Positions 21,876-32,929 of a stretch of 64,000 bases of DNA are shown here, piece by piece. Location: contig JASPKZ010003844.1 in assembly GCA_030220185.1 (NCBI GenBank), forward strand, positions 4,074,001 through 4,138,000. The letters run 5' to 3'. Within the stretch, counting starts at the first letter, position 1. Each line of letters begins with the position of its first letter. Below the pieces are notes generated by a model. That model was not told where the DNA came from and did no database searches. It worked only from the letters and a program-made list of their open reading frames with translations. The translations under genes and the position numbers were made by a program. The DNA is from Diploptera punctata (taxonomy: Eukaryota > Arthropoda > Insecta > Blattodea > Blaberidae).

Positions 21876-22054
21876 TTATGTTTGTATAATATAAATTTTA
21901 AATTTCAGTTTACAGTAGAATGGAAGTTGTACAGTGCAGGAAATATCATGGAGTTTGCAAGATGAGGGTCTAAAACAGCCACAGTTCCCATTTACACCAT
22001 TATCAGGTTGATGATTGTCCCAAGTGTCAAATTCTGTTGATGATAGATCATCAT
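21876..22054 (-). CDS. Lectin exon 3 (C-terminal half of CTLD, stop)
   Basis: The acceptor TTTTATTTCAG lies immediately upstream on the minus strand. The first two bases complete an Asn codon with the last base of exon 2. The exon encodes DDLSSTEFDTWDNHQPDN, then NGNCGC and QLPFYC, and ends TAA at 21878-21876 after a short basic/hydrophobic extension (KLKFKIYIIQT) that goes past the usual domain end. Cys152 and Cys158 are additional to the canonical four. Confidence 0.9.
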
Positions 22055-25000
22055 CTGAAATAAAATTAGAAATATCATATCAAACTGTATCAGTTATACT
22101 ATTATAAATTAAATATTATGGTTATGTTCCTTTTGTCTGATTTCAAACTCGGCCAGGGTCAATGAATATATTAGGATGGAAAAATCCAAGGGACTAGTTT
22201 TCCAGGAGGGACTTTAAGCCATGGGTCCAGAATATGAAGATTTTCAGGCTTATAAAAGAACCAGAAGTGTGAATAAAAAGGCATCTCTGTAAAATTTAAC
22301 TGATATTTAATTCATCCTGGTAATATCTTAATTCACTGCTAGGATATTTCATTGAGTCAGAGCGCTGACCACGTACAGCTCACTGACATCTATGGGAAAA
22401 TAAATGTAACTAAATTAGCAAGGTTAAGATACCTCCCAACAGGGGGCACCCATGTCTCAATGAGAGACAAAAGAATATTCTAAGAAGAAGAAGAAGAAGT
22501 TGCTCTAGCAATTAATCACATACTTGACATGGGGCATATCATAGCATAGCGATGGTGGACAATGAAAACCTCATAACTCCATTTTGGTAAATTTTACAGG
22601 AGAAACAAATAACTGTTTTATATCCATCCATAGTAATTCTGCCCGAGGGCAGGTCTTTCACTGCAATCATAGCATTCTAATGCTATCCTTGCCGCTTTAC
22701 TAGGGAATTGTAGGTGTGGTAGCTTCCCATTGCTTTCCACACCAGTGAAGGATGATGATGATGGCCATATGATTTCGGGGACCATTCGGGCCTTACAGTT
22801 TTCCTGACATTTGTCTTACAGGTGAGGAAAAACGTCACCCAGAAAAACTGCCCTGACCGGGGATCAAACCCGGGCCCGCTGCATGACAAGGTAGCACGCT
22901 ACCTCGAGACCACAGCAGTGGACCTGTTTTATATAATTATGAAAATTGATACAGCAATAGTTCCCACATATTTTACTACAGAATACAAGCCAAGTTATTA
23001 ATAAATTTGAAGTCCGTGTTCTCAACAGGTTATGCATCACATATTTCTGTGCTGGCTACTGGAGTTATGTGGTTTTCAATGACTGATGGAGTTACAAGGT
23101 TTCATTGTCTACTGTTGATAGTTAGTTAAGGTACTACCCTAAAGCCATAAAGTCATAGGTTCAAGGTCTGATGGCAGTCAGGATTTTTAAACTGGCCTAA
23201 ATCTTCTGGTGGGATTATAGCCCTGGAGTTGACTTGACCCCTAACAAAAATGAGTACCAGTCACATGTTCTGGGGGATAAGGCAGCTATTATACAGGGCT
23301 GACATCTTGTGCCAAATTCTAGAATAGTTGGGAGCCTTATTAACCTCCTACTATCCTAAGAGCTCCCTAAGCCAATAATGGGATCCAGGGCGCATGCAAA
23401 TACATTAGTCTCTACTCAAATTACTTCCAATCACTGGTGAGCTGACTCACCGTGAGCAATTGCTGAGATCGAATTAACGGCTGACTTACCAGTCATGCAT
23501 GAAAGTCGACGTTTTCGTAATATTGGCAACGAATTACCCAGAATTCTCAGCGATAAAACCACTTCCGTTATTTTCATCTGCTATAGAGGAATGCATTTAC
23601 GCTTGCATCCTGCAAATAATACTGTATATAACGACGTCTGCATCGTGCAATATTACGCCGATTCTCCTGTTCTTCCAGTTGAATTCTTTGGTAGACTCTA
23701 TCAAATTCCTCTTCTCCGTGTATACTGAAAACATGATCGAAGTCTTCAAGGTCCGACATCTTGGATAAAGCGGCAAAGTTTGAAACTACATCGGTTCCTT
23801 TCAGGATTCTCACGATAAGTTTCTATCTTGAGCTATGATCTTAAGTTACCTCATCAGGTAGCTTACAATTATTATCGCATGAATAGATTTCTGAGTAAGC
23901 AAAATGTATTAGGATAAAACTTTCTCAGCAGAGAACCCCTTTTACGGTCTAATGCATTTATAAATTTGACCCTAATCTTTTACATGGTTAACATAATGTG
24001 ATCCTTCAAGCTAAGTTTCAGTTTTATTATGGTTTGCAATTTCACTATTCAGATACCATAGTTATTGATTTGTATTCTCAAGGATGTGTACTATTTGCAT
24101 TGTAAAATTTTATTGTGCACAGTATAAAGAACTTATATAAAAAATTTAATTTTTCCAAACATTATTCTAGAGAATCAGAAAAATGTTTAATGTGTATCCA
24201 TGATCCAATACACCCATTGCACTGTTCATGCATCAGGTACAGCAATAGGCAGACATATGAAATTATCATGGTCTATTTTAAATTCAAATAATAATAATAA
24301 TAATGCTTTATTTTAGCTGGCAGAGTTAAGGCCATAATGCCTTCTCTTCCACTCAACCAGCGAATAGTAGAATTATACAAAAATTACATACATATTACAA
24401 TTTTAAGATATTATTAAAATACAGACTAACAAAATACAATGATGATGTGATCTAATACTAGCTAATACTAACAAAAACATAGAATATAATAAAATTAAAA
24501 TGATATAAAATAAAGTAAGTAGCTTCCTAGATGATTATTAATGGAATGCTCTATATAGTTGTTATGCAGTTAATGTTTTCATTGTGTCGAACTTAAGATA
24601 TCAGTTAATTTGGATTTAAATAATGATAGCGATTGACAGTCCCTGACATGACTGGGAAGTGAGTTCCATGCTCTAGTCATAGATATTGTGTAGGATTCAG
24701 AGTACAGACATGGCCTGTGCTGTGGTATCAAAAGTATAGAAGAGTTTTGTGATCTTGTTCCTGAATTGTGATGAGCTGATAAATTTTGAAAACGTGTTGT
24801 TAAATAAGTTGGTAAATATGTGTGCAGAATTTGGAATAGTAAGGTATGTGAATGTAAAGTTCTTCTGTCATTTAGGCGTAGCCATGATAAGGCCTGAAAT
24901 GAAGGAGACACGTGGTCATAACGACGAAGATTGAATATAAATCAAATGCACGCTGTAGTCTGTCAGATAGATCAGTTGTCAGATTAGTCAGTAATATGTC

Positions 25001-28000
25001 GCAGTAGTTGAAGTGTGGCATTATAAGAGTCTGTACAAGTATTTGTTTTACAACTTCAACAGATCGCTTTATGCAATTGATGTATACTTTAGTCTTCAAT
25101 TGTGTATAGCTAGAGAATGTAGGGTGAATGTCTGTCTGTAGTGTAAGTGTGTTGAATGAGGAATGATAACGAAAAGAAGAGAAAAGGTGAAATCCATTGC
25201 TGGCACATAAGCTAGTCCTGTCAAATAATAGCAAGAGCCTTACTAGGATTAATGTCCTCATCCAATGTACAGATTGTTATTTCAAAATATGTAAAAGAGA
25301 GATTTGGAATTTAACTCAGGGATCTGGTGCACAATATAGTGATTCAAAATTGTACACCCATCTAACCCCAGGATTTAAAATGTTACATACCCCATTGGGA
25401 ATCAAACCCAGACCTGCTAAAGTAGGTTTGGTCAATTAATGGAGTCCACCTACCACAAATTATAACGTGCTTTTCAATCCTGTCAGAGAGGATTTTGATT
25501 CTGGATCACATACATACTTTTTTTTTTACTACACAGGACATATAAGGTCTTTCTGGATGAGGGCCTTCTCTCCCAGGACCACTTCCAAGACAACACAAAT
25601 ATTTAGGACAAGACACATCATTCACTCATATATTCATACTAAGCAAGGCAATTATGATATGAATGATTATGATGGCCAGATGGTTTTCAGGACTATTTGG
25701 GCCTTAAACTTTCATAAAATTTGTCTTAGGTGAGAAAAATCTCGAAGGAAACCTCACCCAGACACTTGTCCCAACAGGGGATCAATCAGGCCCTTTGCAT
25801 CTGAGGCAACAAAATTACCACTAGACCACTGGATTTCCATGGGCAATTTCAATGATGTCACATCATTTACATAAATTAATGAAAAGTATCCCAAATCCTA
25901 AAATACATTTTATACATATCATAAAATGATACTAACTGAAGATAGTTTTCCACACGCCTTCATGCTCTATGTCATTGATGCCAATGTATATAGTATCATC
26001 TCTCCAATCACCATGAACTTTGGGAAGTCGACGCCGCAACTCTTGCAGTATTCTTGCTTCTCTGAGAGATTTAATTACTGCAAGATGTGTGCCTTCATTT
26101 TCACAGATTTGTTTAGCGTCATACCAATTCTTTGCATTTGTATGGAGCTTGTAATAGCCTGATCCTGGAATTAGCTCATAGAATGGTCGAGGAGGATCTG
26201 AAATAAATAAATATATATATATAACTAGTATTTTAAATTCACAATCATTATATACAACATTTCACTTATATGTGCAGTGATTTAGTTGAAACAGAATAAA
26301 TTGATTCATTTATTACAATTATTATATCTATTATTATTATTGTAAATTAATCCTTCTTGTTTCCTTGCCCTTTGGTTTTTTTAAAAATGGGATGGCAGCT
26401 GGTGCATCACCATGACCCCCAACCTGGTGGAATGGGTAATTTTTGTTTGTTTGTCTCCTCGAGCCTCTGATGAACTTTAAATTATAAGACAACAATACCA
26501 CTATCTGAAACCTAGATAGGATCCCTCATAAGGTACTATAAGCCACACCAACTGAATTATGGTTTTTAATGAGGTTGTTAGGTTCTTGCAAGACCAGTAT
26601 TAAGATATGGTAGTGAAGCGTAGACAATACGAAGAAGAGATGAAAGCCGAATAACAGCAAATGAGATGAGATTTATGCGCTGAACAGCAGGCTACAAAAG
26701 TGGGACCATAAAAGAAATGAAATTATGGAAGAGTTGGATGTAGAACCCATTCTTCACCATATACAGAACTACCAGAACAACTGGAAAGCCCATTTTCAAC
26801 GAATGCTGTCTCATAGAATTCCAAAAGCCATACTTCGCTACTGCCCCCAAGGCAAAAGATCGCTGGGACATCCAAAAAAGCGCAGGATGGAAAATTCTTC
26901 TTTGAGACCGTAACAGGCCACATGGCCTAATACTTGCATGGATGATGATGAATGAGGTTGCTACTTCTCCCCTTACTGTTTTTCAGCCTGGCTTGGGTCA
27001 GGTAATGGCAGGTTGAAAAAATTGAAATGATAATGGAGATAGGATGACTGCAGAATTTTATCTGAGAATCAACAATGGCTATTTTGAACACATGTCGATA
27101 CATAAATATATCTGGATACAAAGAATGAAAGGGCTAGACTCTATATTTGACTAATAATGACAAAACAAACAGGCTGGATGTAAAACTGTGCAGAGGTGCA
27201 GAATGTGGCTCTGATCAGCATTTGTTTAAAGGATTGATATATTTTAAATGGACAAAAATAAAAACACCTAAGATAAGTTGAAATAATAGAATGGAAAAAA
27301 TTAAAGTAGAAAATTACAATTAGAAACATCATTAATGCAGTATCCATCCATAGTAATTCTGCCTGAAGGCAGGGACTTCACTGCAATCATAGCATTTTCA
27401 TGCTATGCTTTGCAGCTTTACTAGGTAATTGTAGGTGTGGTAGCTTCCCGTTGCTTTCCACACCGGTGAAGGATAATGATGGCCATATGATTTCGGAGAC
27501 CGTTTGAACTTTAAAGTTTTCCTGACATTTGTCTTACAGGTGAGGAAAAACCCCGATGAAGGTATAAAAATGTTACATCAACAAAGAATGAAAAGTGCAA
27601 TAGACCTAGAATTTGGTGGAAAATGCATTGGAATTATATGATTATACGTATAGTAAGCATTGTTCTAATGGTGGTATGTGAAGTTTTAGGAACAGACCAA
27701 GATAAAATCAAATAATTGGATAAGTTAAGGGATTTTGGAGAAATCAGAGGGTAAATGGCAACTTATTAGAAATGGCTAAATACAACAATGGAAGATGAAA
27801 GAAAAAACTTGTATTTAAAGAAGTAAGATGAGCATAGAATAAACAATAGGAAAATGTCTGTGCAGATGTTAATAGAATGTTAGGATTTAAATAATCTACA
27901 GCATGGACAGAACAAAGGAGTACAGAAAAGAAAATCAATGGGAGGACTATTTTACAGATGTGCTGAATGAAAATAGAGAAGAATTTAAGAAAGAAGAAGC

Positions 28001-30726
28001 AATTACACATCAAGATGTGAATTTGGATTTATCAGAAAAGGATATAACTTATTATATAGCGGCAACAGGAAAGAAAGGGAAGGTGAAAGATCCAGAGGGT
28101 ATTCATCTAGAAATTTAAAAATATGGAGGAACTATAATAACACTTTTGACAAAATTATACATAAATATTATAAAAGGTGATGAAATTCCACAGGGATTTA
28201 TATTAGAATATATATTAAACCAATTCATAAGAGGGGAGACAAAGGATGGAATACAAATTATAAAGGTATATGTGTGTAAAACCCTTAAACAGTATGAAAA
28301 CCTTCACCACAATAATAAAACAGCACCTAGAAGATCAATATCATATAATTGAGGAACAATGAGGTTTCACTGTGCAGAGATCAACCATCAATCATATTTT
28401 TACATGACTTCTGTTGGAAAAATGGAGAGAAAAATTTAAGATGTGGAACTGATTTTTATTAACTTGGAAATGTCCTATAATAGTGTTCCCAAAAAATATT
28501 ATGGCAGACTCTAAGAGAATATCAATATATAAAAGTATAATAGAAATATTACGGTAGGTGATGCCATGTTGAAGTTGAGAATTATTTGTCAAGAGAAATT
28601 TACACTTAAAAAAAAAAAGGATTGGCACAAGGGTGTTGCATTTCACCCTTGCTGTTTAAAATATTTATGATTGTCTATTTAAGAACCTGAATAATCCATT
28701 ATAAAATACAAAAATTTCATTAATCCAGGATTACTGTTTACATCATTTACTTTTTACCGATGATCAAGTATTGATAACTCAGGATTTTATTGATGCTTCA
28801 TATATATGATGAGTAAATTGGTGGAAGAATACAGAAAATGGGGACTAAATGTATGAAGGTGGGTCAGGAAGAAATACACAATATTTAAAAAAAAAGTTTA
28901 ATATACAAAAACACACACCCCAGAAAAAAACTCATATATTTTAACTAATTTTCTACATAGTCGCTTAACTTTCTCAACACATTCCTCCCATCGAGGTACC
29001 AGTTTCTGTATAACCTATTCATAGAAGCCCATCTGGTTGGAGTGTATCCATCTGCGAACAGTTGATTGTACTTCATCAGTCTCAAAGCAATAGCCGGCCA
29101 AGAATTTCTATATGGGAGCAAATAGATTAAAGTCCAACGGTGCAAGATCTGAACTGTATAATGGATGCTGGAGCATTTTCCAACGAAATTTACTGATTTT
29201 CTTACAGACAGAAGCCGTCATGAAGAAGTTTGAGATTGTTGGCATTCACGTAATGGCGTTTGTCGCGAAGGGAAACAACGGAATTTTACGAAGTTTTGTT
29301 GTAGGCTGCCAGCATTCACAGTGGTGCCGTATTGAATAAAACGCCATGCATATTCCAGAACATTGTCACAAGCATTTTCTTAGCAAATTGCAGCACTTTG
29401 AATTTTTTATTGAAGCAAGCAGCATGTTTCCACTCAATATAGACCTGCTTTGTTTCAGGCGTGTAGTAGTACTTCCACGACTTATTGCCACCAAAGGCAA
29501 TTCCTTTCAGAAAGTCATGCCTTTCTGCAGCTTATCGCCTTAACTGGTCCCATCCTGTCATAATTCACTGGCTCCTGTGGTTGCCTGTCAAGTTATTAGG
29601 CACCCAGCGGACATTAACTTTACTAAATTTCAATCTGTCATACTCGATATCATACACCACACTATATGAAATGTGAAACTGCTGAGATAAGATTCGCAGT
29701 TGGTTCCGCCGATGGTTGAAAACTGTCGCCTCTATGGCTATGAAATACTGCGGGGTTTCAGTTATAACCTGCCAACCGGAATGTTGCAAATCACAAAGGT
29801 TATCACGGTCGTCTTTGAAGAATGCACACCACCCGGAGACGTTACTATAGTCCATATAGTCTTCCCCATAAATGCCACGCATGTTCCTGTGAATTTCACT
29901 CGGGTTATGTCCTTTAATCCACAATAATCGCATTACATTTCGCTCCTCTTCATACGTTCACGATAGTAACATCTGCGCCATATTTGTTGCGTGGTTCACG
30001 CTTCTTTAGCTAGAGCTGCGTATGGGAAAAAAATTAGTGAAAACTTCTAACTATATCTCGGTGAAATTTCAACACCTCAGGCGCAATACCAACGCAGAAA
30101 AAATATACTGTCCGTTAATTTCCGATCCACCCTCGTAAATTTTAGGAAAACAGAGTATTTAACACTGGATACAATGAGTGAAGAGTAATTGATGATGGGA
30201 AATGAAGGAATTAAAAGAGTAACAAACATTTAATTATACGGGGTCAATTTTGGAAGCAGGCGGAACAAATATATCAAACATTGAGAAAAGAATGAAGGAT
30301 ATTAATTAACAAACTAAATTCTGTATTATGGAACAAGAATATTTTACAAAAACAAAAGAAAACAAGTATAGTGTATTAGTATAGAGTATTTTGATATATG
30401 GAGCGAACATGGACGTTAGACAACCAACAATCTACCATGTTGTTAACTGTTGAAATGGATTTTTGTACGAGGGCTGCAAGAAAATTTAGATTGAATAAAG
30501 TATGAAATTCTAAAATATAAGAGAAATAATTAATGTAGAAAATAAATATTATTGATGTGATTGAAGAAAATATATTAAAATTGTTTGGAAATGTACGAAG
30601 GATGGCGATAGACAGAATACCGAAGATGATAGAGGGGCCAGTGATAAAGTGAATGACGATAGAGGATAGAGATTTGTGGAATACCTTTAGAAAAGCATCA
30701 GAATTGTGGAAAAAATACTAAATAAA

Positions 30727-30777
<51 letters not shown>

Positions 30778-31579
30778 TCTGTTGTTTTGTAAAATGTGTG
30801 TGTGCCAAACACGAGATAAAAATTCAGAAGAAAACAAGTCATAAAGATAAAAATCGGATACCAACTAGTTAGTTAAAATTCATCCAGATGCAAAGCAGAT
30901 TCAATAATTTTAATGAGAATTTTGTTAAACTTTGAGGGGATGAGATATTACTTCTAGATTATATAACTACATTATTTATTTATTTATTTATTTATTTGGA
31001 CCCTTGTGAGCTACAATATGTAATTATAACAGTCGAATCTTGTAGACATCAATGGACAGGTCATGTGGCACTGAGGAATGTAAAAGGGCCATTGAAAATC
31101 GTTGTGGGAAAATCAGAGAAAAGGCGGTCAGTAGATAGGCCAAGAATGAAGTGGAAATATAACATTAATCAAGACTTAAGGGAGGTAAATTGTAGAGGAG
31201 ATGACTGGCGATAGGGATGTATGGAGATCTTATGTCCGCGAAGCCATGCAGCTACGGGTTCGATAGTGCCAGTGAGACTGCTGGTTATTTATTTGGACTC
31301 ATAATGTCTGAAACTGGAGAATGGAGGAAGTTTTACATTAAGGGTTCCATAATTTATACTCGTATCATCCTAATATTGCCAGGATTGTTAAGTCTAGATC
31401 GTCATGTAGTACGGATGGGTGACTATAGGAACTTTTATTTCAAACCCTTGAGGAAATGAACCATTTTCAGGCTTAAGCATAGATGGGAGGATAACATTTG
31501 AATGGATCTTCAAAAATACATAACGGAGAAATTAACTGAATTTAGTTAAGTGTAAGTAGGGGCCTGTGAAAGATTTATG

Positions 31580-31634
<55 letters not shown>

Positions 31635-32890
31635 GTGATTAAGAGATAGTTGGAAAGGTTTGCGAATCTCAGAAGAACAACAGATGAGAGACTACATAAA
31701 TTAATGAATGCAATAATAGCAACTATCAGAATAAAAATGATTAATACAATTTTTTAAATTCGATTTTAGGTTTATGCCTTAAAATCGATAGCTACAACAC
31801 ACCATGATTGCTTTGCCCTGTTACATCAAGGCCGGTTGTATATACCATAGATTTCCTACTAGATGTTAGATAGAAAATCTCCAGAGTTGATGGAAATAAA
31901 TTCGCTAATTTCACACACCAATTCCAATATCACAGTGGTACTGGAGACGAATATGGTATAAACGATTACTCCATTTTAAATAATGCTAAATGTGTCACTT
32001 GTATATGTTTATTCCATTTTAAGGCAAAAACATAAAATCGCTTTTAATCGAATTTAAAAGAATTGTTGTTTACTATTTAACTCATGCTCCAAATGGTAGT
32101 CAATGACCAATCACGTTTCAATGAATTTTGTTTTTCAACCAATGACAGTCGTGTGTTCCACCTCGCTCTTTGTCAATTTATCTTTATCAGCGCTTGCTTT
32201 TGTGATAAAGAAAACTCCTCATTTTTAATATTCTAAACAGGTCAGAGCATTATTTTTCTCCAACAAATACAATGAATATAGCAAATAATGAACAGATTCC
32301 GTGATTTTACTGAGTTCTTTACAAAAAAATAATGAATAAGTTATAATATTGATTATAATATACAGTTTGATGCGTTTCATTATTTCTCTACTAGGGTGCA
32401 TTTTTACAATTTTACGATCCTATTTGCCAATAAATAATATTATCAAGTTGCAGTGAATTTACATAACCTCGCATTTATGACTTTTTTAACATCGCCTTTA
32501 ACATTAAATATATACATATTTTAAAATAACTATATTTAAATACTGATTTGTGAGTAAACAGCTTAATTTTATTCGTTAAATAGTCCTAACAAATTCCACT
32601 CTTGATTTCCAAATCCTCTAGATAAATTGGAAATCACTCGTGGCATTACTTGTTATGAGTGTTAAGACTAATATAGAAGAAACAGAATGGAGGGCAAAAG
32701 ACAGTTTAAGAATAATATAAAAAGTGGCAAAACAATTTATATATTTAATCTTACGGCAAGTGATAGTAAACTTACCACGACTCTCGGGTGAATCACAGAT
32801 GCAACTGGAGCCATTCCAAACTCCTATAGAGTTACCAAAGCACAGGTCATAACATCCCAAGAACACGCACACTGTTAATAAATACTTCAT
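21876..32890 (-). CDS. C-type lectin, three coding exons (spliced)
   Basis: The product is a secreted carbohydrate-binding protein of 184 residues, joined from 32890-32776, 26197-25937 and 22054-21876. Both introns are phase 1 and every junction keeps the frame (555 coding bases including stop). Residues 1-19 form a hydrophobic signal peptide. Residues about 45-174 form a long-form C-type lectin domain with Cys70, the WIGL-like YIGI, QPDN at 141-144 (a QPD motif, associated with galactose-type specificity), Cys150, Cys165 and Cys173. The tryptophan of the usual WND motif is replaced (LHDISC). The layout and the CGC motif resemble Periplaneta lectins/regenectin, which act in haemolymph recognition and regeneration. 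That assignment is from memory of the family. Introns are 6578 and 3882 bp and full of transposons. Confidence 0.9.
22130..22475 (+). mobile_element. SINE-C copy in lectin intron 2
   Basis: Aligns along its length with 44749-45104. Shared blocks are GGAAAAATCCAAGG, GGGAGGGACTTTAAGCC, AGCGCTGACCACG and the 3' end with AGGGGGCACCC. The B box is mutated (TTTCAAACTCGG). Old copy. Confidence 0.7.
22624..22923 (-). mobile_element. SINE-A copy with perfect 11-bp target duplication
   Basis: Full-length element on the minus strand. CTGTTTTATAT occurs immediately on both sides (22613-22623 and 22924-22934), direct evidence of target-primed insertion. The body has lost about 20 bp (CCCGATAAAAACCT block) compared with 48323-48643. 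Confidence 0.9.
23125..23400 (+). mobile_element. SINE-D copy, decayed
   Basis: Matches the reverse complement of 34819-35096: AGGTTCAAGG (B box relic), AATGAGTACCAG, TTCTGGGGG-TAAGGC, GGGCTGACATC and GGGAGCCTTATTAACCTCCTAC. It is on the plus strand and strongly diverged. Confidence 0.65.
23490..23970 (-). pseudogene. HARBI1-like N-terminal fragment
   Basis: Minus strand from 23813 is open for 79 codons: a SDLEDFDHVFSIHGEEEFDR stretch, then RIQLEEQENR and RRRYIQYYLQDASVN. The RRY-x-YYL-x-DAS block is reminiscent of PIF/Harbinger HARBI1-like proteins. The distal part (23860-23960) matches 20461-20560 in inverted orientation. No DDE nuclease domain follows. Confidence 0.5.
24287..25270 (-). 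pseudogene. CR1/Jockey-like LINE 3' end
   Basis: Minus-strand frames at 25261-24872 and 24911-24579 encode the C-terminal region after the RT fingers and palm: LVQTLIMPHFNYCDILLTNL, then LPTYLTTRFQNLSAHHNSGT and finally TRAWNSLPSHVRDCQSLSLF. The P-x-x-x-Y-C-D and W-N-S-L-P blocks are characteristic of CR1/Jockey-type LINEs. A frameshift near 24900 breaks it. The 3' UTR (AGCTGGCAGAGTTAAGGCC) ends in an AAT run at 24287-24305, so the 3' end is intact while the 5' part is truncated. Confidence 0.8.
25515..25845 (-). mobile_element. SINE with third tRNA-like head, SINE-A-related body
   Basis: Read on the minus strand, the head is CCAGTGGTCTAGTGGTAA with a mutated B box (CTGATTGATCCCC). A body close to that of SINE-A follows (TGGGTGAGGTTTC, AGTTTAAGGCCCAAAT-GTCC). 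The 3' part differs from the SINE-A tail (GGCCCTCATCCAGAAAGACC). It lies in lectin intron 2. Confidence 0.65.
25937..26197 (-). CDS. Lectin exon 2 (N-terminal half of CTLD)
   Basis: A 261-bp exon, phase 1 at both ends. The acceptor is TTATTTATTTCAG and the donor CTTCA|GTTAGT. It encodes PPRPFYELIPGSGYYKLHTN, then NWYDAKQICENEGTHLAVI, DWRDDTIYIGINDIEHEG and VWKTIF. This is the first half of a C-type lectin domain, with the alpha-1 region, Cys70 and the beta-2 YIG motif. There are no stops or frameshifts, in sharp contrast to all neighbouring reading frames. Confidence 0.93.
26200..26589. other. Lectin intron 1 sequence, nothing recognised
   Basis: Includes a short AT dinucleotide run near 26209-26222 and an ATT run near 26330. 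No coding or element motif was identified. Confidence 0.4.
26590..26935 (+). pseudogene. LINE C-terminal fragment
   Basis: Plus-strand translation across frames gives Y-G-S-E-A, RITANEMRFM, then YQNNWKAHFQRMLSHRIPKA, RYCPQGKRSLGHPKKR and a terminal ATGGCC-TAATACTTGCATGG. These are the consecutive blocks of the LINE clade also seen at 34700-35390. It lies in lectin intron 1, antisense to the gene. Confidence 0.75.
27342..27560 (-). mobile_element. SINE-A copy lacking its tRNA head
   Basis: The tail and body are present. The sequence stops at ACCCCGATGAAGG, so the 5' tRNA-like head is absent. This is typical 5' truncation. Confidence 0.8.
27590..28853 (+). pseudogene. LINE reverse transcriptase, left part (split by mariner)
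   Basis: Decayed plus-strand coding sequence. WEDYFTDVLNENREEFKKEE and DITYYIAATGKKGKVKDPEG (RT motif 0/1 region, usual K-x-G-K-A-P-G-P-D) come first, followed by LYINIIKGDEIPQGFILEYI. LINLEMSYNSVPKKYY (motif A region, first Asp lost), a G-x-x-x-G-C-C-I-S-like block near 28620 and LFTDDQVLIT (motif C, both Asp kept) come next. It ends KWGLN at the mariner insertion. Several stops. Sense relative to the window, antisense to the lectin gene. Confidence 0.75.
28854..30135 (-). mobile_element. mariner-family DNA transposon (1282 bp) in LINE
   Basis: Ends TGAAGGTGGGTCAGGA (left) and, reverse-complemented, CGAGGGTGGATCGGA (right) are imperfect terminal inverted repeats. TA flanks both sides (28852-28853 and 30136-30137). 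Removing the element with one TA joins the LINE frame precisely, from GLNV to the downstream KTEY block. It belongs to a different subgroup from the mariner at 14965 because the ends differ. Confidence 0.88.
28945..29933 (-). pseudogene. mariner transposase, inactivated
   Basis: Starts with RLLWIKGHNPSEIHRNMRGI and YGEDYMDYSNVSGWCAFFKD (first helix-turn-helix), then QLRILSQQFHISYSVVYDI (second). After a stop near 29565 the frame is broken. The C-terminal region has LAPLDFNLFAP, keeping the third catalytic Asp, and ends YRNWYLDGRNVLRKLSDYVE, as mariner transposases do. Multiple stops make it non-functional. Confidence 0.85.
30138..30722 (+). pseudogene. LINE reverse transcriptase, right part (split by mariner)
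   Basis: Continues the LINE from 28853: KTEYLTLD, then a Y-G-V-N-F-G block (usual K-Y-L-G-x-x-F) and remnants of the C-terminal R-R-M-x-x-x-R-I-P-K region. It ends AAATACTAAATAAAATT followed by an ATT microsatellite, the normal 3' end of this retroposon. Confidence 0.7.
30727..30776. repeat. (ATT)n microsatellite at LINE 3' end
   Basis: Pure ATT run directly after the LINE 3' end. Confidence 0.95.
30998..31290 (+). pseudogene. LINE 3' end fragment, YAGD family
   Basis: Plus-strand remnants of the C-terminal region: SCRHQWTGHVALRN, KRRSVDRPRMKWKYNINQDL and a W-R-x-Y-V-R-x-A-M block, ending with the family 3' end CTACGGGTTCGATAGTGCCA. It is 5'-truncated and preceded by a TTTA tetranucleotide run (30970-31000). 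Confidence 0.75.
31583..31634. repeat. (ATT)n microsatellite
   Basis: Pure ATT run within lectin intron 1. No attached retroposon was recognised. Confidence 0.95.
31640..32071. other. Lectin intron 1 sequence, nothing recognised
   Basis: AT-rich. No diagnostic motif. Confidence 0.4.
32072..32659 (-). mobile_element. Repeat family X, copy 2
   Basis: Reverse-orientation copy of the repeat at 17235-17845 with the short-hairpin form (GATTTCCAAATC...GATAAATTGGAAATC). It starts ACTATTTAACTCATG and ends near GGCATTACTTGTTATGAG. It lies about 120 bp downstream of exon 1 of the lectin gene, in intron 1. Confidence 0.8.
32776..32890 (-). CDS. Lectin exon 1 (start, signal peptide)
   Basis: The ATG is at 32890. 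Thirty-eight codons plus one base, then donor GTG|GTAAGT. It encodes MKYLLTVCVFLGCYDLCFG, a hydrophobic signal sequence, followed by the N-terminal segment GVWNGSSCICDSPESR with a CIC motif. The single leftover G joins AT of exon 2 to make Asp39. This ATG was chosen because the next in-frame Met is absent from the exon and a splice acceptor lies just upstream. Confidence 0.9.
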
Positions 32891-32908
32891 TGTAATGTTG
32901 GGTGTTCA

Positions 32909-32911
32909 CTG
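32909..32911 (-). promoter_or_regulatory. Probable 5' UTR splice acceptor of lectin gene
   Basis: On the minus strand TTTCTGTGTTCTATTTCCAG ends here, 18 bases before the lectin ATG. The pyrimidine tract and CAG fit a 3' splice site, so a non-coding first exon and the promoter probably lie above 32.9 kb. Confidence 0.55.
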
Positions 32912-32929
32912 GAAATAGAACACAGAAAT

